NCBI GenBank assembly: GCA_030372335.1 | Contig: JAUDCW010000021.1 | Source of the DNA: JALCOL01 sp022649665 | GTDB taxonomy: Bacteria > Bacillota > Bacilli > Lactobacillales > Enterococcaceae | Reading direction: 5' to 3' (one strand) | DNA length: 30,702 nt | Shown: piece by piece, positions 16,512 to 23,321 of the stretch | Layout of the letters: every line of letters starts with the position of its first letter | Numbering within the stretch: position 1 is the stretch's first letter | Made by a program: the position numbers and the translations under genes | The notes under the pieces: model-generated | The model's input: the letters and a program-made list of their open reading frames with translations, nothing else | The model's database searches: none | What the model was told of the DNA's origin: nothing

Positions 16512-17474
16512 TTGAAAATATCAGTTTTACATACTGGCGGTACGATCGCCATGCATACCGGTCCGCAAGGCGGTGTTTCGCTCGACGCGGCCAACCCGCT
16601 GCTTCAAGCGGCTTTTCAGCTGGACCCGGCGATCGAGCTTTCGCAAGAGGCGATCTTCAATTATCCCTCGCCATACATCACACCGCTCGACATGCTGCGG
16701 CTCAAAGAGCGGATCGAAGAGCTCGTCCGCACAGGAACAGCCGGGGTCGTGATCACTCACGGGACCGATACGTTAGAGGAAACCGCCTATTTTCTAGATA
16801 CAACGATCGGCGATCTAGTTCCGATCGCGATCACGGGCGCGATGCGCAGCAGCAATGATATCGGCAGCGACGGCCTATACAATTTTTTAAATGCGATCAA
16901 AGTTGCGGCTGATCCGAAATCGCGCGGCAACGGCACGCTGGTCGTGATGAACGATGAGATCCACAGTGCCCGCTATGTGACGAAAACCCACACGACAAAT
17001 GTCGCGACGTTTCGGACACCGACTTTTGGACCGATCGGCCTAGTCACAAAAGACGGTGCACAGTACTTTCAAAAACTCGTCAGCTATCCGCGTAAAAATA
17101 TCCGTTCGGCGGCCGGCAAGATCCCGATCGTCAAAGCCTATGCAGGGATGACGAGCGACATCTTCCGTTCGCTCAGCCAGGCAAAAATCGATGGGCTGGT
17201 CATCGAAGCACTCGGAGCCGGCAATCTGCCGCCGGCTACTCTGCCGGGTCTCGAGCTCCTCTTAAACGAAAACGTCCCGATCTGTCTGGTCTCACGCTGC
17301 TTCAACGGCGTTGCCGAACCAGTCTATGATTATCGCGGCGGCGGCATGACCCTCGCTAAAATGGGAGTGATCTTCATTCCGGCCTTGAATAGTCAAAAAG
17401 CACGCCTGAAACTTTTGATCGCCCTCAATAGCGATTTGAACGAAGCGGATCGCCTCGCTTTTTTGCTCCAATGA
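16512..17474 (+). CDS. ansA: L-asparaginase (bacterial type I/II family)
   Basis: A 320-residue asparaginase, hydrolysing L-asparagine to aspartate and ammonia. Both catalytic triad regions are present: TGGTIA (8-13) with the nucleophilic Thr, and HGTDT (83-87) with Thr/Asp. The AMRSSNDIGSDG block (110-121) follows as in the family. There is no signal peptide, so it is cytosolic. The start is TTG (16512-16514), preceded by GAGGAG; the long upstream extension overlaps the divergent DUF72 gene. The stop codon directly abuts the stop of the convergent thioesterase gene. No terminator is seen between them. The symbol follows the cytosolic enzyme of Bacillus and is given by analogy. Confidence 0.93.
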   Translation: MKISVLHTGGTIAMHTGPQGGVSLDAANPLLQAAFQLDPAIELSQEAIFNYPSPYITPLDMLRLKERIEELVRTGTAGVVITHGTDTLEETAYFLDTTIGDLVPIAITGAMRSSNDIGSDGLYNFLNAIKVAADPKSRGNGTLVVMNDEIHSARYVTKTHTTNVATFRTPTFGPIGLVTKDGAQYFQKLVSYPRKNIRSAAGKIPIVKAYAGMTSDIFRSLSQAKIDGLVIEALGAGNLPPATLPGLELLLNENVPICLVSRCFNGVAEPVYDYRGGGMTLAKMGVIFIPALNSQKARLKLLIALNSDLNEADRLAFLLQ

Positions 17475-18233
17475 TCAGCGCTTCTGCCAAGTGATCTGCG
17501 CTTCAGCGAAAACCTCCTGCTGATCCAGCGATGTGATTTTATGCTGGGTCATGACGGGAGTTTCTTTGTCGGCAGTCGCATTTTCTTTAAAATAGCTTTG
17601 GATCTCGTGGCCATAAGCGATCTCTTTTTCAAAACGAATGTTGACATAATGTGGAAAATACGCCGTCAAAAAATCCATTCCCAGCGGATCAGTCATCCAT
17701 GTCAAATATTTGGCATTGTTGACATGCTGATTACTGTCGATATCAAAAAAACGGACGCGGTACGGCTGACCTTGCGCCGGCTCGATCTTAAAGTGCTCGA
17801 TCGGCGGAAAACGCAATAGCTTGTTGGTGTTCTCCGAATCGAACGGCGCCACGATCTCCGGCGTTACGCGGGCAGAACGGCGGGTTTTGTAATTCAGCAG
17901 CGCAAAACTGCTGCGGATCAAAACGATCTCTTTCCCGTTTTCATCATAGATCCGAAAAAAGCGGTAGCAGAAAAAACGGTTGTAAGAAGTGGCTTCCGTC
18001 GTGATTTTGACCGTTTCGCCGACTTTCGGCAGCGCCGTGATTTTTAAATCATATTGCGTAATGATCCAGCCTAACCCCTGTTTTTGCAAATACGGATTCC
18101 CGCGGTCCATTTCTGCCGTTTGTTTTTCTGAGGCGAGGATCGCGACACTGATCAAATTTTCCAAAGTGATCGTGCCGTTCAAGTCGCCCTCGCTGTACAT
18201 TACTTCATGTTCGATCGTATATTTTTTTCCCAT
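17475..18233 (-). CDS. Acyl-ACP thioesterase (FAT family)
   Basis: A 252-residue protein made of two tandem hot-dog domains (about 1-135 and 150-252). The catalytic segment DIDSNQHVNNAKYLTWM (164-180), with the Asn and His of the plant FatA/FatB type, is intact. It releases fatty acids from acyl carrier protein; in lactic acid bacteria its physiological use is poorly known. ATG start with GGAGAG. It is preceded 19 bases upstream by the phosphatase-like gene on the same strand, suggesting an operon. It is convergent with asparaginase with no spacer base, so the 3' transcripts must overlap. Confidence 0.92.
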   Translation of the reverse strand: MGKKYTIEHEVMYSEGDLNGTITLENLISVAILASEKQTAEMDRGNPYLQKQGLGWIITQYDLKITALPKVGETVKITTEATSYNRFFCYRFFRIYDENGKEIVLIRSSFALLNYKTRRSARVTPEIVAPFDSENTNKLLRFPPIEHFKIEPAQGQPYRVRFFDIDSNQHVNNAKYLTWMTDPLGMDFLTAYFPHYVNIRFEKEIAYGHEIQSYFKENATADKETPVMTQHKITSLDQQEVFAEAQITWQKR

Positions 18234-18252
18234 AATTATCTCTCCTGCCGCT

Positions 18253-19026
18253 TTACTCTGTTAGAAATTTCTTTTGCAGATCTTTGATATCGCTGTTTGC
18301 AAAACCGAGCCCTTCTGTCAGAAAAGCCTCGACCGTGCCAAATTGTGCGCGAAGCGTCTTTTCTGTCTCTTCCAGGTAATTGAGACGGGCTTCCATCAAT
18401 GCACGGATACTGTCTAAGATTTTTTCATCCGCGCCTTTGGCTTTCGCTTGATTCAGCATTTGTCCCAGCCGCGGTGCGAGATAGCGGTTTGTCTGCAAGT
18501 AGTCATCATTCACGACTGCTGCTGCGGTTTGAAAAGCCGACAACAAAAGATAGGCCCCCATCCCCGTCCGATCTTTTCCCTGAGTACAGTGGAATACGAT
18601 CCCGCCACTGCTTGTTAAAGCCTCTTCAAAAAAACGCTGATAGGTTTTTCGCGAAAATGTTTCATTGATAAAATCAGCATATACTTTTTCCATGATCGCC
18701 GAACCGGTGTGCCCTGCTAGAACCAGCTGGAACAACTCTTCCGGTGAGATCTTGCTTTCGGTTTCATCGGTGGGAAAGACCGGCAGCGAAAGATTTTGGA
18801 TCCCGTCAATGATCGGATCCGGATTGGCTGCTTGCTCTGCCGGACTGCGAAAGTCAATGATCTTCTCGATCCCGATCGTCTGCAAGTATTCCTGATCTTG
18901 CGGTGTCAGCTGATCCAAGCTGTCGCTGCGGATCAACAAACGTGGTTTGATGATCCCATTTTTGGTTTGATATCCGCCCAAGTCGCGGGTATTCATCGTT
19001 CCTTCAAGTGCTAAAAGCTGATTCAT
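18253..19026 (-). CDS. Tyrosine-protein phosphatase-like protein (LipA/PtpB type)
   Basis: A 257-residue protein with the P-loop HCTQGKDRTG (146-155): Cys147 nucleophile and Arg153. This K-D-containing form marks the bacterial tyrosine/dual-specificity and phosphoinositide phosphatases of the LipA/PtpB family. The N-terminal MNTRDLGGYQT and IDFRSPAE segments (general acid region) also match. No signal peptide is seen. The upstream GTG (19033-19035) is part of the AGGTG ribosome-binding site, so the ATG at 19024-19026 is chosen. The natural substrate is unknown. It is the first gene of a likely operon with the thioesterase and is divergent from the DUF4870 gene. Confidence 0.88.
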   Translation of the reverse strand: MNQLLALEGTMNTRDLGGYQTKNGIIKPRLLIRSDSLDQLTPQDQEYLQTIGIEKIIDFRSPAEQAANPDPIIDGIQNLSLPVFPTDETESKISPEELFQLVLAGHTGSAIMEKVYADFINETFSRKTYQRFFEEALTSSGGIVFHCTQGKDRTGMGAYLLLSAFQTAAAVVNDDYLQTNRYLAPRLGQMLNQAKAKGADEKILDSIRALMEARLNYLEETEKTLRAQFGTVEAFLTEGLGFANSDIKDLQKKFLTE

Positions 19027-19057
19027 TCCATTCACCTGTCCTTCTATCTATTGAGCA

Positions 19058-19066
19058 ATTATATCA
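19058..19066 (-). promoter_or_regulatory. Extended -10 promoter of the phosphatase-thioesterase genes
   Basis: Minus strand TGATATAAT, that is TATAAT (19058-19063) with the TGn extension (19064-19066). No strong -35 hexamer is seen, which is usual for extended -10 promoters. The leader is about 25 bases. Confidence 0.65.
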
Positions 19067-19169
19067 TAGCATTGCTTCGTTTTCCGCCAAAAGGGCTGGC
19101 AGATCTTAAAATGGAAAAACGGCCGAAAGTATGCTAATTTGAATAAAAGAAGCTTGAGGGAGGCGCGCG

Positions 19170-19478
19170 ATGACAAACAATAAAATTTTGGATGGACTAT
19201 GCTACATTTCAATTGTTTTTGCCCCGTTTCTTTTTCCTTTTATCGTTTGGCTTTTGACCAAACAAGGTTCAGAAGCTCATTTTCATGCCGGTCGTGCATT
19301 TAAATTGCATTTGGTCCCCGTGATTTTGTCTTTATTCTGCATTTTTTTCTTGGGTCTTTTTGCAGTTGGCGTTTCGTCAAGTTTTTTTGCGATCTTCTTA
19401 GTGATCTTGACCGTGATCGTCGACGTTGCGCTTGGAGTCTACAATATTTATTACGGTATCAAAATGTTTCTTTCTTAA
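19170..19478 (+). CDS. DUF4870 (Tic20-like) small membrane protein
   Basis: A 102-residue protein with three hydrophobic segments (about 10-30, 46-68 and 72-98) and the conserved polar stretch with HAGRAFKLHLV between the first two. This is the DUF4870/Tic20-like pattern, in which the N-terminus reads LxYIS-x-x-FAPFLFPFIVWL. Function unknown. It starts at ATG with GAGGGAGG eight bases upstream. It is the only plus-strand gene of the region and is followed by the palindromic repeat and bidirectional terminator at 19514-19690. A weak promoter (TATGCT near 19132) may lie upstream. Confidence 0.85.
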   Translation: MTNNKILDGLCYISIVFAPFLFPFIVWLLTKQGSEAHFHAGRAFKLHLVPVILSLFCIFFLGLFAVGVSSSFFAIFLVILTVIVDVALGVYNIYYGIKMFLS

Positions 19479-19513
19479 AAACTGTCGATACACAGCTTCA
19501 TCTTTCCAAAAGC

Positions 19514-19690
19514 AAAAAGAGAGGTTGAGACAAAAGTGTCCAGCTTCGAGAAATAAGAAGAAAAATCCGAAAATAGTTTCTTATATTTTTGAGATTTTTC
19601 GGCTTATTTCCGAAGAAGCTGCTTTTGAAACACCGTTTATTCGGAAAAAGAGGCTGGGACATGACTTTTGTCCCAGCCTCTCTCTTTTTA
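19514..19690. repeat. Nested palindromic intergenic repeat
   Basis: About 170 bases built as nested inverted repeats. The outer 18-base ends AGAGGTTGAGACAAAAGT (19520-19537) and ACTTTTGTCCCAGCCTCT (19664-19681) are inverted copies with two mismatches. Inside them AGCTTCG / CGAAG..AGCT, then GAAATAAG (19550-19557) / CTTATTTC (19600-19607), then CCGAAAA / TTTTCGG pair in turn. No ORF with a ribosome-binding site is present. Related pieces occur at 14701-14771 and 28811-28880. It resembles a small non-autonomous element or structured RNA; the right end is a working terminator. Confidence 0.75.
19645..19690. terminator. Bidirectional terminator between the DUF4870 gene and pepC
   Basis: A perfect 13-bp stem (arms 19649-19661 and 19669-19681) with a seven-base loop. 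T runs lie on both sides: TTTTT to the right on the plus strand, and TTTTTCC on the minus strand. It serves both convergent genes. Confidence 0.92.
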
Positions 19691-19707
19691 TACGATGATC
19701 ATATTTC

Positions 19708-21039
19708 CTACGCCAGCGCGCCCATTGGATCCCAAGGGAGAAGGATTTTCGGTTCAGTCGCCCACGCTTTTTGAAGTTCTTCAGGCAGCAAGTCTTTGCG
19801 GATCACGATTTGATACGTATACTCATCCATCCACGCATCGCTTGCGACAAAGAATCCTTTATCGCCGACTTTATCGCCCCATGAATTTTCTACTTTCCAT
19901 TTCGCCGGCTGACCATCGACAAGATCGACACCGGTCAAAACCATCGCATGCGTCATCATGCTTTCACCGTAATCCAGACGTTCTGCTTTGGTCATCGAAA
20001 AATCAACATCGAACGTATCATTCACATCATAGATATCCAGTGACATCACGCCATCTTGACGATTGCTTGATTGGCCGACATCACAGCCGAACCAAACCGT
20101 TTCACCGTCCTCCAGCTGTTTGACAGCCAGCCGTTTGAAAGTTTCCATCGCCACATTCAGATATTTGACTTGTCTGCCGCCGACCACGTTGCCGAGCAGT
20201 TCGACGGTGTAGGTTTTGTTGAATGGCTTATCTTGCGTCGGAGCATTGATCACCGAAATATAGTCGTCCAAATCAACCCCGACAAATTTCTTGAAAAACG
20301 TGAGCGGTGTCAGCTCTTCTTCGCGATGGAAATTTTTCTCTTCATCGCGGTATTCAAAATCGAAAGTTTCCGGCGGGGTCCCGAGCGAAGTCGCTAAAAA
20401 GCGGTAGACTTCTTCAAGCATCGCCTGTTTGCGTTTTTCGATCGCGGCTGGCTCAGCGCCGTCGCGGACCGCTTTGCGCAATTCGATCGCATCCCGCCGC
20501 AGCTTTTTATTCAATAGATCATTTAACTCACGCGAATTCGAACTGTTTTTGCTTTCCGGGAAAACTGCTTTCGGCACGACTCCGTATTTTTGGAAGATCG
20601 AAACGATCATATCCCATTGGCCGCCGTCCTGCTGCGGGGTTTGCAGCAAAAATGCGACTTTGCGGCTGGTCAGTGCTTCGCCGGCAGTTGCCAGCACATT
20701 TTCATAGAACCAATTGGATTTTTCATATTTGTCCCAGAAAAAGGTATAGTTTTGCGATAATTCAAAGTCTTTCAGCTGGAACTGCTGCAAGATCTTGTGC
20801 CGAAAAGTATTGAGCGCAGCAAACATCCAGCAGCGGCCGGATTGTTTTTGATTGGCCACCGGTCCAGCAGCGACATCGATCGAAAATACCGGCTGATTAT
20901 TGACGTGTCCTTGGATATTTTCCGAAGAAGCTAAGATGCCGTTTTTCACAACACCGCGCTGGAGCGCCTGTTGTTTGTCATTTGTTTGGTAAGTCTTTCT
21001 AAATTTTTGGGTCAGTTCAGGTTGGATCGCTTCTGTCAT
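19708..21039 (-). CDS. pepC: Aminopeptidase C (bleomycin hydrolase family)
   Basis: A 443-residue papain-like C1B cysteine aminopeptidase, the normal PepC length. Catalytic residues are Cys70 in QKQSGRCWMF, His364 in MTHAMVL and Asn385 in KVENSWG. The C-terminal arm that lies in the active-site cleft is present, ending in GALA. The enzyme is cytosolic, hexameric in the family, and completes peptide breakdown in lactic acid bacteria. Of the three candidate starts, ATG at 21037-21039 has the proper nine-base gap to AAAGG. It is monocistronic, with its own promoter carrying a dyad and a strong terminator. No signal peptide. Confidence 0.95.
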   Translation of the reverse strand: MTEAIQPELTQKFRKTYQTNDKQQALQRGVVKNGILASSENIQGHVNNQPVFSIDVAAGPVANQKQSGRCWMFAALNTFRHKILQQFQLKDFELSQNYTFFWDKYEKSNWFYENVLATAGEALTSRKVAFLLQTPQQDGGQWDMIVSIFQKYGVVPKAVFPESKNSSNSRELNDLLNKKLRRDAIELRKAVRDGAEPAAIEKRKQAMLEEVYRFLATSLGTPPETFDFEYRDEEKNFHREEELTPLTFFKKFVGVDLDDYISVINAPTQDKPFNKTYTVELLGNVVGGRQVKYLNVAMETFKRLAVKQLEDGETVWFGCDVGQSSNRQDGVMSLDIYDVNDTFDVDFSMTKAERLDYGESMMTHAMVLTGVDLVDGQPAKWKVENSWGDKVGDKGFFVASDAWMDEYTYQIVIRKDLLPEELQKAWATEPKILLPWDPMGALA

Positions 21040-21071
21040 TTCATTCATCCTTTCTTGCTCGTTACGCAAGT

Positions 21072-21100
21072 ATTTTACTATTGAAACTCATTTTCAACAA
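21072..21100 (-). promoter_or_regulatory. pepC promoter with a palindrome in the spacer
   Basis: Minus strand -35 TTGTTG (21095-21100), 17-base spacer, -10 TAAAAT (21072-21077). The spacer and -35 edge contain TTGAAA-ATGAG-TTTCAA (21081-21097), a perfect 6-5-6 dyad. Its 15-base core TGAAAATGAGTTTCA agrees with the Fur-family 7-1-7 box at 11 of 14 defined positions. Confidence 0.68.
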
Positions 21101-21121
21101 GCTTCGCGCCTAAAGCGAAGC
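21101..21121 (-). terminator. Possible weak terminator after the glycosyltransferase gene
   Basis: Perfect 7-bp stem GCTTCGC / GCGAAGC (21115-21121 and 21101-21107) overlapping the stop codon of the glycosyltransferase gene. Only TTGTTG follows on the minus strand, and that doubles as the pepC -35, so termination may be leaky. Confidence 0.5.
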
Positions 21122-22354
21122 GGCATCTTCTGCAGCGGAACCGCATCTTTTGATCTCCGAAAGCAATCGTTCGATCAAGGCCGGCCATGCATTTCGTTTG
21201 ATTTCTTTTTGGATAGCAGGTGCGATCACTTCGCCTTGCTCCAAGCGCTCGATCTGCTGGCGAAGCGCTGCTAGAAGGGCTGTTTTGAATTTTGGAAGAT
21301 CTTCCGGATAAGGCTCATCTTGATTGTACAAGCGCGGCAGCGGCACGTATTCGATCACACCGGACTGGTTCACTTTTTCACCCAGCTGCTCTTTCAGCGG
21401 TTCGATCTCGGTCGTGACGACCCGCATTCCGCTCGCGAGTGCTTCGATCGCTGTCAGCCCGAGTCCTTCGTAGTATGACGGTAAGATGAAGAGATCCGTT
21501 TGCCGGAAAAGACGTGCCAGTGACGGCTGGTCTTTGACATTAAAGAGCCGCAAATTCAAATTATGCTTTTGATGCGTGCGAATGATCGCCAGCGCTTCCT
21601 CATTTGCATTGCCGACTAATGACAGCTTCACATGCGGTTTGCTCTTGACGAGCTGGTCGAACACATCCAAGAGCTCGAAAACGCCTTTTGCCGCCGACAG
21701 TTTTCCGGCGTAAACGAGTTCGATGCGGCCTCCGCGAGCTTTCTTTTCTTCGCAGTAAAAATAGTGCGGATCATAGCCGCCCCCCAAAACCGAGATCTTC
21801 TCCCGCGGATAATGGAACGTTTCTGCGATCTCCGGTACTTGATCTTGACTGAGTGCAAAAACATGCGTGACATTTTGCAGGTCATTGACGTATTTCGCTT
21901 TGAGATACGGATGCTGGCGCGCTTGGCGGAGGTCAGTCCCGTGGCAGAATGCGAAAATCGGCAGTTCAGGAAAGTGTTCTTTGACGAGGCTCGTCAAGAA
22001 CCAGAGATGATGGCAGAACAAAATATCGGGCTGGACTTTCTCAACGGCTTCTGTGATCTTTTTCAAGAAAACATCCTGCCATTGTTTGATCATCAAAGGT
22101 GTCATTTCGCCGTATACGGTACTTTTATACGGCATCACATCACTCATTCCCGGAAGCGGAAAGCCGCATTCATCGTTTGGGAACATCAGCGGGAACTGCA
22201 GATCATATTCGATCGGCAAATCGAGCGAAACCCCTTCAAAACCGCCGTACACGCAGGCATTTTCATGCTCCTGCAAGCCTTTGATCACATTTGAAAAATA
22301 GACTCCGCTGCCGGTTTTAGCCGGCAGCTGTGCCTGAATATGTAAAATCCGCAT
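21110..22354 (-). CDS. GT4-family glycosyltransferase
   Basis: A 414-residue GT-B fold glycosyltransferase of family 4. The N-terminal acceptor domain starts MRILHIQAQLPAKTGSG. The C-terminal donor domain has VYAGKLSAAKGVFELLD and the E-x7-E type signature in YYEGLGLTAIEALASG. It has no membrane segment and should work in the cytoplasm with a nucleotide sugar. It starts one base after the stop of the ABC ATPase gene, with its GGAGG inside that gene, so it is an operon member with the transporter. Typical GT4 genes sit in polysaccharide or glycolipid loci; here none is nearby. Donor and acceptor unknown. Confidence 0.88.
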   Translation of the reverse strand: MRILHIQAQLPAKTGSGVYFSNVIKGLQEHENACVYGGFEGVSLDLPIEYDLQFPLMFPNDECGFPLPGMSDVMPYKSTVYGEMTPLMIKQWQDVFLKKITEAVEKVQPDILFCHHLWFLTSLVKEHFPELPIFAFCHGTDLRQARQHPYLKAKYVNDLQNVTHVFALSQDQVPEIAETFHYPREKISVLGGGYDPHYFYCEEKKARGGRIELVYAGKLSAAKGVFELLDVFDQLVKSKPHVKLSLVGNANEEALAIIRTHQKHNLNLRLFNVKDQPSLARLFRQTDLFILPSYYEGLGLTAIEALASGMRVVTTEIEPLKEQLGEKVNQSGVIEYVPLPRLYNQDEPYPEDLPKFKTALLAALRQQIERLEQGEVIAPAIQKEIKRNAWPALIERLLSEIKRCGSAAEDAASL

Positions 22355-22355
22355 C

Positions 22356-23312
22356 TTACTTTTCCTCCTTGGAAGAAATCAATTCCTGCATTTGGACCGT
22401 CAGCTTCACACGGTCGCCTACTTGATAGCCGGCTTCGCGCGAACGGTTCAGCGCCAGCGCCCGCCAGTAATAATCTTTTGTCCGGATATAGTATTCCCAC
22501 GTTTCTCCTTGAAAAACGACTTTTTCGACTTTTCCGTCGCCTTGCGCATCTTTTTCAAGAATGACACGTTCAGGCCGGACATATTCAGCCGGCGATAACT
22601 GGTTCTTCTCGCCGATAAAATCGAGCACAAATTGATTCTGCGGGTGCTCATACAAAGAGATCCCGTCTGAAAACTGCTGGATCTTGCCTTGATTCAGCAG
22701 CAGGATCTTGTCGCCGATCGCAAAGGCTTCTTTTTGATCGTGCGTCACAAAGATCCCGGTCATGTCGAGCTTCTTTAAAATCGTCCGCAGCTCTTCGCGC
22801 AGAGTTACCCGCAGCTTTTCATCAAGATTGGAGAGCGGTTCATCCAACAGCAGCAGTTTGGGATTGACGATCAACGAGCGTCCGAGTGCGACCCGCTGCT
22901 GCTCGCCGCCGCTCAGCTCCATGATCCGCTTCGCGCCGTATCCCTTCAGCTGCAAAAGCTCCAGCATCTCTTCGCTGCGCTTTGCGGCTTCTTTTTTAGC
23001 GACTTTTTGAAATTTTAAGCCGTACATCACATTATGCAGTACATCCATGTGCGGAAATAAACTGTAATTTTGAAATACCGTCGTCACGTTGCGCTCTTCC
23101 GGCAGCTCTTCAGTGATGTCGCGCTCTTCTAAAAAGATCTGTCCATGGTCAAGCGCTTCAAAGCCGTTCAAACAGCGCAGAAGCGTGCTTTTCCCGCAGC
23201 CGCTCGGTCCCAAGACACATAAAAGCTCGCCCTGCTCCACCGTGAAAGACAAGCGGTCCAAAACCGTGTGCTTGTCAAATTTTTTGGTCAATTCATCGAC
23301 TTTTAAAAACAT
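22356..23312 (-). CDS. ABC transporter ATP-binding protein (FbpC/AfuC/PotA-like, with TOBE domain)
   Basis: A 318-residue ATPase. Walker A GPSGCGKST (35-43), Q-loop in VFQNYSLFPH, signature LSGGEQQR (133-140), Walker B LLLLDEP (153-159) and the switch His in VTHDQ are all intact. A C-terminal TOBE-like domain (about 240-315) marks the importers of the CUT1/ferric/phosphonate group. It follows the permease gene by nine bases, and its ribosome-binding site GAGGGG overlaps the permease end. It should energise uptake of the ligand bound by the lipoprotein at 25009-26085. Substrate not assigned. Confidence 0.93.
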   Translation of the reverse strand: MFLKVDELTKKFDKHTVLDRLSFTVEQGELLCVLGPSGCGKSTLLRCLNGFEALDHGQIFLEERDITEELPEERNVTTVFQNYSLFPHMDVLHNVMYGLKFQKVAKKEAAKRSEEMLELLQLKGYGAKRIMELSGGEQQRVALGRSLIVNPKLLLLDEPLSNLDEKLRVTLREELRTILKKLDMTGIFVTHDQKEAFAIGDKILLLNQGKIQQFSDGISLYEHPQNQFVLDFIGEKNQLSPAEYVRPERVILEKDAQGDGKVEKVVFQGETWEYYIRTKDYYWRALALNRSREAGYQVGDRVKLTVQMQELISSKEEK

Positions 23313-23321
23313 ATTTTCCCC

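Noticed and set aside
19479..19707. Insertion sequence or transposase remnant
   Set aside because: Inverted repeats are present but there is no transposase-like reading frame and no visible target duplication, so it is listed only as a repeat.
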